DNA of 64,000 bases. It comes from Chondrus crispus (lineage: Eukaryota; Rhodophyta; Florideophyceae; Gigartinales; Gigartinaceae). A program made the translations under genes and the position numbers. Position 1 is the first letter of the stretch; every line of letters begins with the position of its first letter. Shown here piece by piece: positions 42,291-52,931 of the stretch. The stretch spans positions 62,001 through 126,000 of the forward strand of contig NW_005179017.1 in assembly GCF_000350225.1 (NCBI RefSeq), read 5' to 3'. A model generated the notes under the pieces. That model saw only the letters and a program-made list of their open reading frames with translations. It searched no databases and was not told the origin of the DNA.

Positions 42291-42720
42291 TGGCCCCGAG
42301 GGGGAGGGGGGCAGAAGCGGTGGGGTGGGCGTGCCATTTGGCCTGCCTGCCCGCGTGAGCAGTAGCATGGGGGAGAACGGCGGCCCTGTCTGTCTGTCTG
42401 TAGGTGCGGAAAAGGCGGTGCGGCGGGCGGCGTGAGCGAGGGGCCCGCACGGGCAGGCAGCGGCGGCGGCGGGGGTATTGTATTCACACGATAGGGCTGG
42501 CGCAGGCGGGCGGGCGGGCGAAGGCGAAGGGCGAGCGAGCGATGAAGAGAACGGGCAACGACGGCGACGGCGATGGGACGACGACGACGATGACGGAGGC
42601 GGGTGGGGTGGGGTGGGGTGGGGCGCGGCGCGGCGAGGCGGGACGGGACGGGACAGTGGGGTGCGGGGTGATGTGCAGACAGCGGGCGGGGGCGGCAGCG
42701 GCGGGTGGGTCGGTGACAAT
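42291..42720. other. GC-rich, G-run segment with quadruplex potential
   Basis: The stretch is strongly G-rich on the plus strand. At 42601-42623 five G-runs separated by single T occur (GGGTGGGGTGGGGTGGGG continues). Long frames on both strands (up to 211 codons) are proline/arginine or glycine rich from composition, and no protein domain is seen. Confidence 0.5.
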
Positions 42721-43180
42721 AAAAAATAAAATAAAAAAAGAAGAAATTGAGTATTGAAGCGGAAGAGCTGATTACAGTACACCCCACACCGTACAGGTTT
42801 GTTTTCACCCTTGCCGCAATGATGTAAATTGCGCATCAAGCGCTGTTTCCAGTTGATCATACAGTAGAAATTAATAAATTAATCTCGTAACGCCGTCAGA
42901 AACTTATGACAAAACAACATCTGCGCAACTTACAGAAAGAAAGCTTACTCTAAACCACACTGTCGTTACGTGGCACACTCCCCGCTTCAGTCAGTCAACT
43001 TGCTACTTCCAGGGCCCCCACAATCGGACTCGGACCGGACTCAGAATCGAACTCGCAACCACAGACACTGTCAGCCACTAACTCGGACAACTGGGACACT
43101 GGGACCACAAACTGCACTGCTTACACTGAATTGGATTTCACCGCCGTTCCCATAGGTATTTATTGTCGCCATCCCCGTAG
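42721..43180. other. No supported gene
   Basis: An AT-rich start (AATAAAAAATAAAATAAA) is followed by mixed sequence with tandem CTCGGAC/ACTGGGAC-like short repeats at about 43020-43125. No frame is credible. Confidence 0.4.
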
Positions 43181-43590
43181 CCTAAACCCATCCGTACAAC
43201 CTAAGCCCACCAGCCTAAGCCCAGCAACAACAACCTAAGCCCATTTCCCAACCTACGCCCACAAGCCTCAGCCCACAACCATAACTTAAGCCCACCTCCC
43301 AACCTAAGCCCACCAGCCTAAGCCCACCCCCTCACCTAAGTACCGAAGCATCCTAAGTCCATAAGTACACAAAAGTAAACCTAAGTACATCATCCCCACC
43401 TAAGCACTTAAGCACCTAAGCACCTAAGCACGTAAGCATGTAAGCACGTAATCACGTAAGCACGTAATCACATAATCACGTAATCACGTAATCATGTAAT
43501 CACGTAATCACGTAAGCACGTAATCTCGTCAGCACATAATCACATAATCACGTAAGCACGTAATCACCTAAGCACATAGTCAAAATGGGT
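43181..43590. repeat. Evolving 8-11-bp array (CCTAAGCCCA to GTAATCAC)
   Basis: The left part is made of CCTAAGCCCA units with short spacers. The middle shifts to CCTAAGTAC/CCTAAGCA. The right part (43410-43585) is a regular 8-bp array of GTAAGCAC and GTAATCAC. Neighbouring variants form a gradient, which suggests local slippage and replacement. Confidence 0.8.
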
Positions 43591-43639
43591 GGGCGAGCCA
43601 ATGCAATGGTCGAACTCTGTGTTCCGCGAAATTGAATTC

Positions 43640-44754
43640 CGAACAAGGCGTCTTCCGAACTCGGCGTCTGTGGGGCGCCATCTGAGAACATTACAATATC
43701 GGACATCACTACAGTAGCAGACGGCTGGACCGCAGACGGCTGGACCGCTACCATCATTAGAACAATGGCAGACGGCTTGACCGCTACCATCCGCTACTAT
43801 CATTAGAACAATGGTGCTGCTCAGCGCCGCGTCCTTAGGACGCGATCTACGGGCATTACAGTGTCAGACATCGGCACAGCTACAGCTGCAGACGGCTTGA
43901 CGGCTACCATTATTAGAACAATGGTGCTGCTTAGCGCTGCGTCCTTAGGACGCGATCAGAAAACATTACACAATCAGCCATTAATACAGTAGATGGCAAG
44001 ACCGCTACCATCATCAGAACAACAGTATTGCTCAGCGCCGCGCCCCTAGGAGGCGATCAAAAAACATTACACAATCAGCCATTACTACAGTATGTTGTGA
44101 AATCTCGGGGGCGAAGAGGAAGGGTAGTCTTCCAGTATGTGTAACGGTAATTACAAGGATAGAGATCTCGCGCAGAAGCGCGGGCCATCTCGCGTACGAA
44201 CGGGGTAGCAAATTCTTGCCAATGAAACGTGAATACTCGCAGTTGGTCGTTTTATTGTCTGTGTTCCTCTTTCTTTCCCTCGCTCTACAAAGCACAGGGT
44301 ACATATAACTATCAGTAAAGGAAGGAGTCGTTTCGGGTTTGTGGCGAATGCAATCAGGAGAATTGCGTCCAATCCCATTATTTTTGCCATGCGGTACTGT
44401 TTTGGGGGGTGCCCTGCAGAACGGGTTTTCGAGGAATTTTGCCAGACAGAAGGGAAATCATGCCGTGCGATTGCGTTCTGGAGGGTGTCCTGCAGAACCG
44501 GTTTTCGTAAACGGCAAGACCGCTACCATCATCAGAACAATGGTGCTGCTTAGCGCTACGTCCTTAGGACGCGATCAGAAAACATTACACAATCAGCCAA
44601 TACTACAGTAGATGGCATGACCGCAACCATCGTTAGAACAATGGTGCTGCTCAGCGCCGCGTCCTTAGGACGCGATCAGAAAACATTACACAATCAGCCA
44701 TTACTACAGTACAGGGCAAGACCGCTACCATCGTTAAAACAACGGTACTGCAGC
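43640..44754. repeat. ~105-bp satellite with palindromic core, left block
   Basis: Units contain GCTGCTCAGCGCCGCGTCC and the hairpin GCGTCC-TTA-GGACGC, then CGATCAGAAAACATTACACA, CAATCAGCCATTACTACAGT and CCGCTACCATCATTAGAACA. Copies lie at about 43830, 43950, 44045, 44565 and 44670. Between them a 430-bp segment (44095-44520) matches 60505-60960 beyond the pogo insertion and contains one unit of the 76-bp repeat. The same satellite resumes after 59884, so it was one locus before the insertions. Confidence 0.8.
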
Positions 44755-44901
44755 AGTACGCTGAGCAGTAGTACGCTGAGCACTAATACGCTGAGCAGTA
44801 GTACGCTGAGCAGTAGTACGCTGAGTAGTACTGTACTGCAGTAGTACGCTGAGTAGTACGCTGAGCATTACTACTGCAGTACAGTTTGCTGAGCAGTACT
44901 A
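44755..44901. repeat. 15-bp array (GTACGCTGAGCAGTA)n, left block
   Basis: About eight copies of GTACGCTGAGCAGTA with variants, ending at the TA target of the pogo element (44900-44901). The array resumes at 59884. Confidence 0.85.
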
Positions 44902-45331
44902 CAGTATAACCCCTCTATTTGAATCTCCTGAAAAGGAATAACCCCTGTAAACGAATACATCCATGCTCCACCGATGCTGGTTCCGTGTTTTTGGCCTGTT
45001 CAGGGGGGTGCTAGTAATACGAATTCAAGAATACACTTCTTGGATAGGGCCCTAATTTTCACTTATAATTTCAGGTTCTGGCAACCTCCGTATAATAATA
45101 GTTTAATCTCCAAATGGTCATTCAACCGGATCAGATAGATCCAAAAAAGATCCATTCTAGGCCGCGCATTTCGTAACGACATTTTATTGAATGCCCTTGG
45201 TGTTATTCTGCTTGATACAGTGCAATACAGCTCTGTACTGCATTGCATCTAGTCTAGGCGGACGCTTTTTTGAGCTGTGGCGCATCGTGAAGTCGCAATT
45301 CTTGAACAACATCGATTTGACAGACAGCATC

Positions 45332-45577
45332 ATGGCCAGAGTTCGTCTCACAATTTCCCAAAAGAAAAAGATACTTCACGAGATCGACAAAAGAAAAGCA
45401 GACGGCAGAAACGTGGATCAGACAGCCATTGGACAGTGGGCAGCACACACTTTCAATCTTTCCCATCCTTTGCCGCAGCCGACCACTTCCAAAATAATTG
45501 CCAAGAGAGCAGCTCTCTCAACCTCTGCAACTCCGAATCAAAAGCGGTGCGGGCCACTCTTCAATGATCGCCTAGAC
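45332..45577 (+). pseudogene. pogo-like transposase, N-terminal part
   Basis: ATG 45332 starts RVRLTISQKKKILHEIDKRK, a psq/CENP-B-type helix-turn-helix, then IGQWAAHTFNLSHP. The frame is interrupted at RLD by element B (45578) and continues after it at 58738. The frame is open upstream to ATG 45191, but 45332 fits the family start better. Confidence 0.75.
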
Positions 45578-46177
45578 TGTAGTATAATTACCCCCAACGA
45601 CGAGGGGGGTGAGTACTGACAGTTCGGAAAGACCCCGATCGGCGGGAAGACAGAAGCACGGCCCACCCACGGTACCGAGCACGGGCTCGAGGTAGCGGTG
45701 GTAGAGCGGGATCGGTGAGGACGCGCGCACGCGCGAGCGGTTCTACGCCTCGACGCCCCGGAGCAGTACTGGGTGACGATCCAGTACCGACGGGCGGAGG
45801 CGGAGCCGGCTCGTGGGCGTGCTACGCGCGTCCTCAACCCGCGCGCGGTGCTACTCCTAGGTAAAACGGACGGAAGTACCTAAAAGTAAGCGGGCGAACC
45901 AAGGTGGAGGATCCTTGACAATTCCGTGCTTGTCGTCCTCCACCGCCGGCGGTCCGCTCATATTTAATGTACATTGTAGCCTATCATAACTCTACAGTAG
46001 TGCCGGTCGACCGACACTGTAACGCTTTCAGCCGTCGGGGCTGACAGTCCACGTGTAGTACGCGTCCCGTACACGTGGAGGACACGTGTGTGCGCGCGTA
46101 GCTGTAAGGCTCGTGCCTTACTGTCGCTGATCTAATCCTAATCTAATTTCCGAACTTCCGTTTGGGGTTATACCACA
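45578..46177 (-). repeat. 3' LTR of element B (left in window)
   Basis: It is 600 bp, reading TGTAGTATAATTACCCCC to GGTTATACCACA on the plus strand. The ends are themselves nearly inverted (TGTAGTATAA / TTATACCACA). It includes inverted repeats CCACGTGTA/TACACGTGG and TCAGCC/GGCTGA. Five differences from the right LTR were noted. Confidence 0.92.
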
Positions 46178-46180
46178 TCA

Positions 46181-46190
46181 CCCCCCTCTC
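46181..46190 (-). promoter_or_regulatory. Polypurine tract of element B
   Basis: On the coding (minus) strand this reads GAGAGGGGGG and ends three bases before the 3' LTR. Confidence 0.7.
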
Positions 46191-46440
46191 AAGAGTGAAC
46201 GTCCGCGTTCACTCCTCGGCTTGTAGATCGTGTTCCTTCTCTTCCGCCTGTCCTGTCCCGACGGTGGTCACACTCGCTCGTGTCCCTCCGTGGTGACCTG
46301 TGCCCCCTTCACTCCCCGTGTCGCTGCTCTCGCTTTGCCCGTGTGGCTCACGCTTTCCACTTGTTCGCTTCCCTGCCGCTCCCATTTGCTCGTCCAGCAC
46401 CGTCCTCTTCGCTCGACTCTCCGCGTCCCCTGGTATAGGC

Positions 46441-46818
46441 ATGGGCGACCCAACTCCGGGCCCATCTCCGCCGCCGTTGCCGTTGCCGCCGCTTGTCGTC
46501 GCGGCGGCCGTGCCCGGACCTCCGGCCGCGACCTCTGCTCCTGTGGTATTGGCGGGGTCGCCGTCGACCGTCGTGGCGTCCGGCGGTACCGAGAGCGTCG
46601 CAGAGACTACGACACGCCCTCCTTTTCAAAGGACGAGGAGCCGGTCGTCTACTGTCTCTGTCGAGCTCGTGACCCCGGCCTCAGATTCCGGGAGACCCGT
46701 CTTGTCTTTTCGGCCTGCCCAAGCGTCGTCTGCTGGTGGTGCTGTACGTCCTGCTACAGCGGGCGCGATTGCGCGCGACACGGCTGCTGCGCCAGTGCCA
46801 GCGGCCCTAGGTTCGTAG
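46441..46818 (+). pseudogene. 5' extension of the element B antisense ORF, before TAG
   Basis: ATG 46441 opens a 125-codon proline/alanine/serine-rich frame (PSPPPLPLPPLVVAAA), which ends at TAG 46816-46818. The 46861 ORF follows in the same frame with no other stop in between. The two may be one reading frame of about 770 codons with a single amber codon. Composition is low complexity, so the support is weaker than for the downstream part. Confidence 0.4.
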
Positions 46819-46860
46819 GGAACCGCTCGTCCGACTCGCCGGTCCCCAGCACGGTCGGCC

Positions 46861-48759
46861 ATGCCCTACCCCAGGGCAACAGCTGTTGCCGACGTCGGAA
46901 AGGGGGAGGGCGAGTCCACGACCCAGTGGTTGGGGTCCCCATCGGTAGACCTAGCGCTGCTTCCCGTCAGCGACCTCCAGTACCCGTGGCGGCGTCAGGG
47001 TCGCTCGGGGGTGGCTATCGAGGAGGTGGTGGCGCGGGCGTGGCTTCGACCGGACTTAGCCCGTGTCCTGAAAGTCTACGAGACTGGTGGCGCCGAGGAG
47101 GCGTCCGCGTCCTTGAATCGGCTGATGGAGGAGGGCGGCGGTTCCGGATACCAGCTGCCCGACGAGTTGCCCGGCGATCGTTCGTTTGCGTACAGTGTCG
47201 CAGAGGTGACGTACGTGGACCGGATGGGTTCGTACCTGGACGGTCCGGGGCAGTTCGATCCGCGACGATTCTTACTACCCGAAGTGTCCGCGCTGTACGT
47301 CTCCCCTCGCCCGTTCGCGTACACACAGCCGTTGGTCGCTCTGCAGAAATCGTCCTGTTCCCTTATGCGCCTTCATGGAGTGGGATTCGCCCATTACGAT
47401 TGGGCTGCGTATCGGGGGAGGGATGAGACTGACGGCCGTGTCGTTCGTTCGGCGTCTTTTGCGTCCGGATTGTCGTCCGATGATTTCCCCCCGCTCCCCC
47501 TGGACGTAGTGGACGCTTTTCCCTCCTTGGGCATACATCCGCTACTGCCTCCCGTGTTGAAACATTTCGGTTATGCCTGCGCGGATCGGCAGCACCCAGC
47601 CCACTCACGGCTCGCGTACAATTACCGACGCGAGTGGGCGTGGTCCGTGTGCTGCGGCTTTATGGCTGAGGTGCATGCGCACGCGCGGGTGTTTCTCCAG
47701 CCGGGCCCAGTCATCACGTTCGTGGGGCGGGTCGCGTCCACTCTTCCCGAGGTGTCCCGTCACCCTTCGGAGCACGGCTCGGGTCATGTCCCGTGGACGT
47801 TTGGTCAAGCGGTTGCGCTCATGTCTCGCGCCGGGGAAGTCAGCGCGCGTCACCATCGGGCGTGGCTAGACTACACCACGGGGACACGGAGCTCCTACCT
47901 CTCGTACGAACCGACCGGTGATGCTTTTGTCGCGCGCTCCTCCCCAAATCCCCCGGTCGTCGGGAATACGGGGAAGAGGGGAGGCGTCGGTTCCGAAAGC
48001 CGACGTGGCCGACGAAAGCGCTACAAGGACCTCGATGCGGTGGGCCCGGATCTCGTTGGCTCCGTCCCGAATCCCTTTCCTGTGACCCCCTTTTCCAATA
48101 CTCACGGGTCCTCAGAGGGCGTCACGCCCACGCAAGTCGTACTCCCTGTCCCGCCTCTTGACTTAGTGAGGCAAGAACCTGCCCATGGGCGCGTCGTGCG
48201 CGCCCTCGTACTCCCCCAGGAGGAGCTGGCAGCCATTCCCGAATTAACGCGAGCTCTGGGTGCGGCCATCCATCGTTCGTGGACCGTGGGTGGGGTTATC
48301 AGCACCCTAGGGGCCTGGTTTCTGGCTCGGAGCGACGAGGCGCGGGGCCTTCGTCGCGACTTGGAGGCGAGGACGGCGGAACTACAGCGGTTACATCACG
48401 AGTTGTCGTCCCTGCGGGCGGCGTACGAACGCGCGCGGCACGACCTTGAGCGCTACCGGCGCGAGCGCAATAGTCTTCGTGCGTCTCGGTCAATGCCCTC
48501 GCCAGCGGGGAGTGCTTTTCTTCGCGGTCCGATCGCGCCCGTAGTCCGCGACCCGTATGCGAACTACGGGACCGACCCTCCTTCGTCTCGGGGCTACGAT
48601 CTTCGCGACGAGACGGCGCGCGTCGGCGCCCAGGACGTCCGCCTCGCGATGCCCAGCCTCACGGAGGTGGACGTCGAAGCTCCTTTGTATCCGGGGTACT
48701 GTCCTCCGCATTACTACGAATCGGGGTCCCGCGTGACCCCGAATGACGCTAACCGCTAA
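46861..48759 (+). CDS. Antisense ORF of element B, unknown 632-residue protein
   Basis: An ATG-initiated open frame on the strand opposite to gag-pol, between the 3' LTR and the hairpin array. The first 330 residues are globular-looking, with YRREWAWSVCCGFMAEVHAH and FDPRRFLLPEVSALYV. A basic patch (SRRGRRKRYKD) follows. Residues about 480-545 form a strong coiled coil (LRRDLEARTAELQRLHHELS then ERARHDLERYRRERNSL). No viral or host family is recognised. Read from the left LTR this would be the first gene downstream, so a bidirectional LTR promoter could drive it. Antisense ORFs at this position are known from some plant Ty3/gypsy lineages; function is unknown. Confidence 0.6.
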   Translation: MPYPRATAVADVGKGEGESTTQWLGSPSVDLALLPVSDLQYPWRRQGRSGVAIEEVVARAWLRPDLARVLKVYETGGAEEASASLNRLMEEGGGSGYQLPDELPGDRSFAYSVAEVTYVDRMGSYLDGPGQFDPRRFLLPEVSALYVSPRPFAYTQPLVALQKSSCSLMRLHGVGFAHYDWAAYRGRDETDGRVVRSASFASGLSSDDFPPLPLDVVDAFPSLGIHPLLPPVLKHFGYACADRQHPAHSRLAYNYRREWAWSVCCGFMAEVHAHARVFLQPGPVITFVGRVASTLPEVSRHPSEHGSGHVPWTFGQAVALMSRAGEVSARHHRAWLDYTTGTRSSYLSYEPTGDAFVARSSPNPPVVGNTGKRGGVGSESRRGRRKRYKDLDAVGPDLVGSVPNPFPVTPFSNTHGSSEGVTPTQVVLPVPPLDLVRQEPAHGRVVRALVLPQEELAAIPELTRALGAAIHRSWTVGGVISTLGAWFLARSDEARGLRRDLEARTAELQRLHHELSSLRAAYERARHDLERYRRERNSLRASRSMPSPAGSAFLRGPIAPVVRDPYANYGTDPPSSRGYDLRDETARVGAQDVRLAMPSLTEVDVEAPLYPGYCPPHYYESGSRVTPNDANR

Positions 48760-49185
48760 CCGCTCGGATGGCTAGTCCACTACGCGGCCGCGGGCCTCCG
48801 TCGATAAGGGAGACAGAGGTAGGGTAAGGACTGTCTTGGCCTCTTGCCACAGTAAACGCAATTGTCCTCGTGCTGATGCGTGCGCTTGCGCGCCCCCTCT
48901 CCCGCCTTCCTTCGAGCCGCGGGAGGTTCGGGCGACGCTCCGCTGATGATCCCTCGCCGTGTTTCGTGGACCGAGAGCGGCGTAGGCGTCCGCGGTGAGC
49001 TCCTCATTCGTGGCTGCTCACGGCTCGTTCCCGGAGATAGGGGACGAGGCCCGTCGTAGACTCCAGGACAGGGGGCGTGTCGTCATTGGTGTCCTCGATC
49101 TTCGAAGTGGGCCGGCCCGACAGGACTCGTGACAGAACGGACCGTCCGGCATGCCGGGGCACGGCGTGCACCGGTTTGTCTCCAT
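48760..49185. other. Element B internal sequence without a supported gene
   Basis: GC-rich spacer between the end of the antisense ORF and the hairpin array. The reverse frames here are short. Confidence 0.4.
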
Positions 49186-50005
49186 GGTGCCTCTCGCCGT
49201 AGTGGCGAGGGCACGGCGCGAGACGACGCACAGCGACGTTCCTTATGTTTGCCGGCCCTCACCGCCGATGGCGAGGGCACGGCGCGCGACCTTCGCGCTG
49301 CGGTGCGGCGGAAAAGTCCTCGGGGAGCGCCGCGGGCCGAGCTTGCGAGGCCCAGGCGCTGCCACGAGGACTTTTTCCGGCGCTCCTCGCGCTCCGGCTT
49401 CTTTCCCGCGCCCGCCCCTAGCCATCGAGGCGCGGGCGTGGACGCGTGGACGTACTTATTCTTCTTCGCGCTTGCCCTCCCCGCCATCGGGGCGAGGGGG
49501 CGAACGCGTGGACGTACGTTTTCTTCTTCGCGCGACGTCCGCCATCGGTGGCGGGGGCGCTGCGCGTGCGCCGTTCGTCCTTTTCGTCGCTCGCGCTTTT
49601 CGCCATCGGGGCGAGGAGCGAGCGCGAACGGCATTCTTCTTCTCGCCCGCGCGCCCCTCGCCATCGGGGCGACGGGGCGGACGCGTCGGCGTACGTCTTC
49701 TTCTTTGCTTGCGTCTCTCGCCGTCTGTGACGGGAGCGCGAGCCCTCGGCAAATTTCTTACCCGCCGTCGGCGGCGAGGGCAGGGGCGCGCGAGGGCCCG
49801 TATTCTCCTTGAGGCCTGTCGCCGTCGGCGGCGAGGGCGTGCGCGGCGGGGTATGTCTGAGGCCCCGCGCCCCTCGCCCTTCGGGGGCGAGGGCGCAGTG
49901 CCGAACGGAGGTCTTTACCTGTCGCGCGTCCCTCGCCACTCGGGGCAAGGGCGCGCGCGTAGCGGACGCTCTTGTTCCGTGCTCTTGCCGCTCGGGGGCG
50001 CGTAT
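49186..50005. repeat. Hairpin-rich tandem array in element B, ~55-65-bp units, about 13 copies
   Basis: Each unit contains an inverted repeat of the form CCCTCGCC-loop-GGCGAGGG (for example CCTCGCCATCGGGGCGA and GTCGCCGTCGGCGGCGAGGG), followed by CGCG.GGACGTACGT.TTCTTC or variants. Copies can be counted at about 49195, 49261, 49418, 49479, 49538, 49603, 49660, 49721, 49768, 49820, 49875, 49932 and 49988. It lies 3' of pol in the element's own orientation, where element A has its 79-bp hairpin array. Frames through the array (up to 338 codons) are repeat artefacts. Confidence 0.75.
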
Positions 50006-50795
50006 GGTGTCGCGGTGTCCGTCCGGTATTCGGACCGGGGGCGGACGTGTGTACCCATGGGGCGGCGTCGTTCACCTTGTTACCGGTCGTCGGTGGAGGT
50101 GCTACCGTGCCCATGCGCGCAAGGCACGTGCCAGTGTAATTTCCTCCCCTTAATTATTTTTTGCTAATTTCGCAGGCTGGGGGAGGCCGTGATTTGGTGA
50201 CGGCGCGAGCGTGGTTGGCGCGTGTCGTGCATCGCCGAGCGCCGCTCACGTGTAACGTTCTCCTCTTCTCGTCATTTTCCGTATCATGAGGCACGCGTCG
50301 GTGGCTGTTTCGAGGTGTCTCGAGTCCGTGGGGGTATAACACTGACCCTCCGATCGGGTTGCTCTCGCCCGATCCCCCTTTGGCAACTGTCTTGTGGCGC
50401 GCTCCACCGAATGCGGCCCTATGCTGCATAACCTCCGTCTGCGTGTCTCGCACGTCTCCTCGTACACTGCGCACAGTGACCGGACGATGGTCCGGTCTTC
50501 CGTCGGGGGGACCGGCTCGCCTGCGGGTTGACGGCCCTGGTGAGACCAGGGCATCCCGCACCTTGCCGGCGGTTCGGCGGGTGTGCTATTTTGCCGTACG
50601 TACTGTCTGTCCTCCTCCCTCTTGCCGGCGACGGCTGTCGGATGGCTTGACCGCCGGTGCGCCTCGACGTCTTCGCATCCTCACGAGTTCGCTGGTGCCT
50701 CTCGAGACACCTGTCCTTCCGTTCTTAAGGTTTCTGTCATACCGTGAGGGGCTGCCTTTAACTGCAACGGAGCGGAGTGGTGGAGGGCCCCCTCT
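50006..50795. other. Element B sequence between pol and hairpin array
   Basis: No recognisable protein. Frames of 70-177 codons on both strands lack domains and probably reflect GC content. Confidence 0.4.
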
Positions 50796-52736
50796 TTAAG
50801 CGCGAGCGTCCGCGTTCGCGTCTGAGACGAGGTCTCTGCCGGTGCGTCTCCGGAGGCGTTGGGCGTAACGAGACACCAACTCCTCCGGGACGTGAGTCCG
50901 CGCGGTCCAGGTGGGCGTGACGTAATCCGCCCACTTGATGAGGAACTCCGTAGTTCCGTCCTCCAAGGCTCGATGCCGGAGTAGTCGTTCGACCGCGTAC
51001 TGCGTGCCCTTGGTGAACTTGTCGGCAAGGTCACTTGGGGTTGTCGTGCTCGCCCGCGCCGCGCCCGTCGGTGGTGGGGCGTACACGCAGCGGTCTGCGG
51101 AGACGCGCTCGGTAACACCATCACGATCGATTGTGATGGTTCGCCGGTCGTTGGCGAGTACCTGGTATGGCCCAACGGCGGGCGACGCGAGTTTGTTAGA
51201 CGTCTTTGCCCCATCGGTGGGGTTCAGGTAGACGTAATTACCTGGCTTGATACGTGCGTTGAGCCGTCTGACGCGCTTATCGAAGTCGCGCTTGTACCGA
51301 GCCTGCGTCCGGCGCAGGCTCCCGTACGCCTTCTGGATCGTGTCGTCCAACGTCTTGAGGAACTCAGCGCGCGCGTTGCCCCTATCGGACGGGGGCGCGT
51401 CACCGTCGGCTCTACGTAGAGAGAACTCCGGCGGGGGTCGGCTGAGGACGAGCTCGAAGGGCGTGGTACTCGTCGTACGATGTACGTGGGAGTTGTACGC
51501 GTACGTGAGCGGCCCCACGTACACGTCCCAGTCGTCCTGATGTTCGCCGACGTAATTGCGTAACATCGAAGCGATGGTCCGGTTGTATCGCTCGACCTGC
51601 CCGTTCGTCTGGGGGTGGTACGCCGAAGTGTACAAGTTGGTCACTCCCAGGACACGGCACGTGCTGTGGAAGAACTTCGCGTTAAACTGCGGTCCGTTAT
51701 CCGACAGTAGCGAGCGTGGGACGCCGTATTTAAATACCCAGGCGTCGCAGAACGCGACGGCTACCGTGTACGCGGTTACGGTCCGCAGTGCCACAACTTG
51801 AGTCAGCTTGGTGAAACGGTCCGTAATTACGAGAAGGAACCGTTTCCCTGCCTTGGTCTTGGGTAGCGGTCCCAAGATGTCGATGGCGAGGCTCTCAAGC
51901 GGCCGTGTTGCCGGAAACAACTTCAAACGGTTGAGGTGTTTCAGCAACTTAACACGGTTCATCGCGCATGTTCGGCACCCTCGCACCGTAGCTGCGACAT
52001 CTGCAGCGAGATGGGGCCAGTAGTACTCGCGACGGAGCGCGAAGTACATACGGTTCTGGCCCGGGTGCCCCGCGATGGTTGGTGTGTGGCAGAGCTGGAG
52101 AAGCCGAGCCCGTAGCGTCCGTGGCACCACGACCTGCACGATGTCAGGGTCGAAGGGGTGTCTCCGTTTGAGCACCCCGTGGTGGTCCTCGAAGAACGCG
52201 GAGTCCCGGGACTCTGACTGTCGTGCCAGTACGGTCTGGCAGAAGTCATCCACGCGTTGCTCTTCGGCTATCTCCTCTAACGGAAGAGGGGCCGGAAGGT
52301 CGTCCTGCGGAGGGGCGACCGTGGAGGCGGGCGCGCCAACTTCCGGTTGTTCGGCGCGCTCGATGTGGACAGCGTCGAACTCGTCGTTCTCCTCCCAGAA
52401 CGAGGTGGGTCCTTCAAGAGCGGGGGCCTCGTCGTCGCTCCTCGGCTCGTCGCGCGTACGGACGCGCGACCCTCTTCGCGATCCTGCTTGGTTCCTTGTT
52501 GTCACGAAGACATGGACGGCCTTGTGATCGCAGCTCGCAGTACAGACGTGGTCCGCGAGCTCGTCCGACATGTCACGGACGGTCGTACCCGCATCGAAGG
52601 TGGGAATGTCGTCATCCACTTCGACGACTGGGCGAGGGTCGTCGGTGACCCTTGGCGACACGAGGCGTGACAGGGCATCGGGCACCTGGTGCACGCGCCC
52701 GGGGCGGTACTGGATGGTGAAGTCGTATTCCGCCAA
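50796..52736 (-). pseudogene. pol: Pol of element B, RNase H end, integrase and chromodomain
   Basis: An open frame of 646 codons after TGA 52746-52748. It begins in RNase H (AEYDFTIQYRPGRVHQVPDA). Integrase has an HHCC zinc site (ending CRTCAM), catalytic D in LAIDILGPLP, SDNGPQF and VERYNR, and YNSHVHRTTSTTPF. The last 75 residues are a chromodomain-like fold (YAVERLLRHRALEDGTTEFL then IKWADYVTPTW). The TGA replaces a Trp that is TGG in element A (ARWRLRL there). Integrase itself is intact, but it is separated from RT by stops. Confidence 0.88.
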
Positions 52737-52931
52737 ACGCAGTCGTCACCGGGTAAGCCTTCCGGAGCTCTCCGTGAGGGACATAAGCCATCGGAGGGCA
52801 TCATGGTCCGTCCGGACGATGAACTTGGTACCTTCGATGTACGGCCGTAGTGTGCGGACGGCCCACACTACGGCAAAGCATTCCCGCTCCGTAGCGCTGT
52901 AGTTGCGCTCACTATCGGACAGTGAGTACGA

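Noticed and set aside
42230..42860. Long proline/arginine-rich reverse frames (211 and 192 codons)
   Set aside because: Two overlapping frames are open at once because of extreme C-richness; no domain and no conservation signal.
46230..47426. 398-codon forward frame overlapping the antisense ORF
   Set aside because: Shadow frame: Arg/Cys/Gly composition typical of an off-frame of GC-rich DNA; the overlapping 46861 frame is longer and more protein-like.
49151..50167. 338-codon forward and 193-codon reverse frames
   Set aside because: They lie entirely in the element B hairpin array and repeat with its unit.
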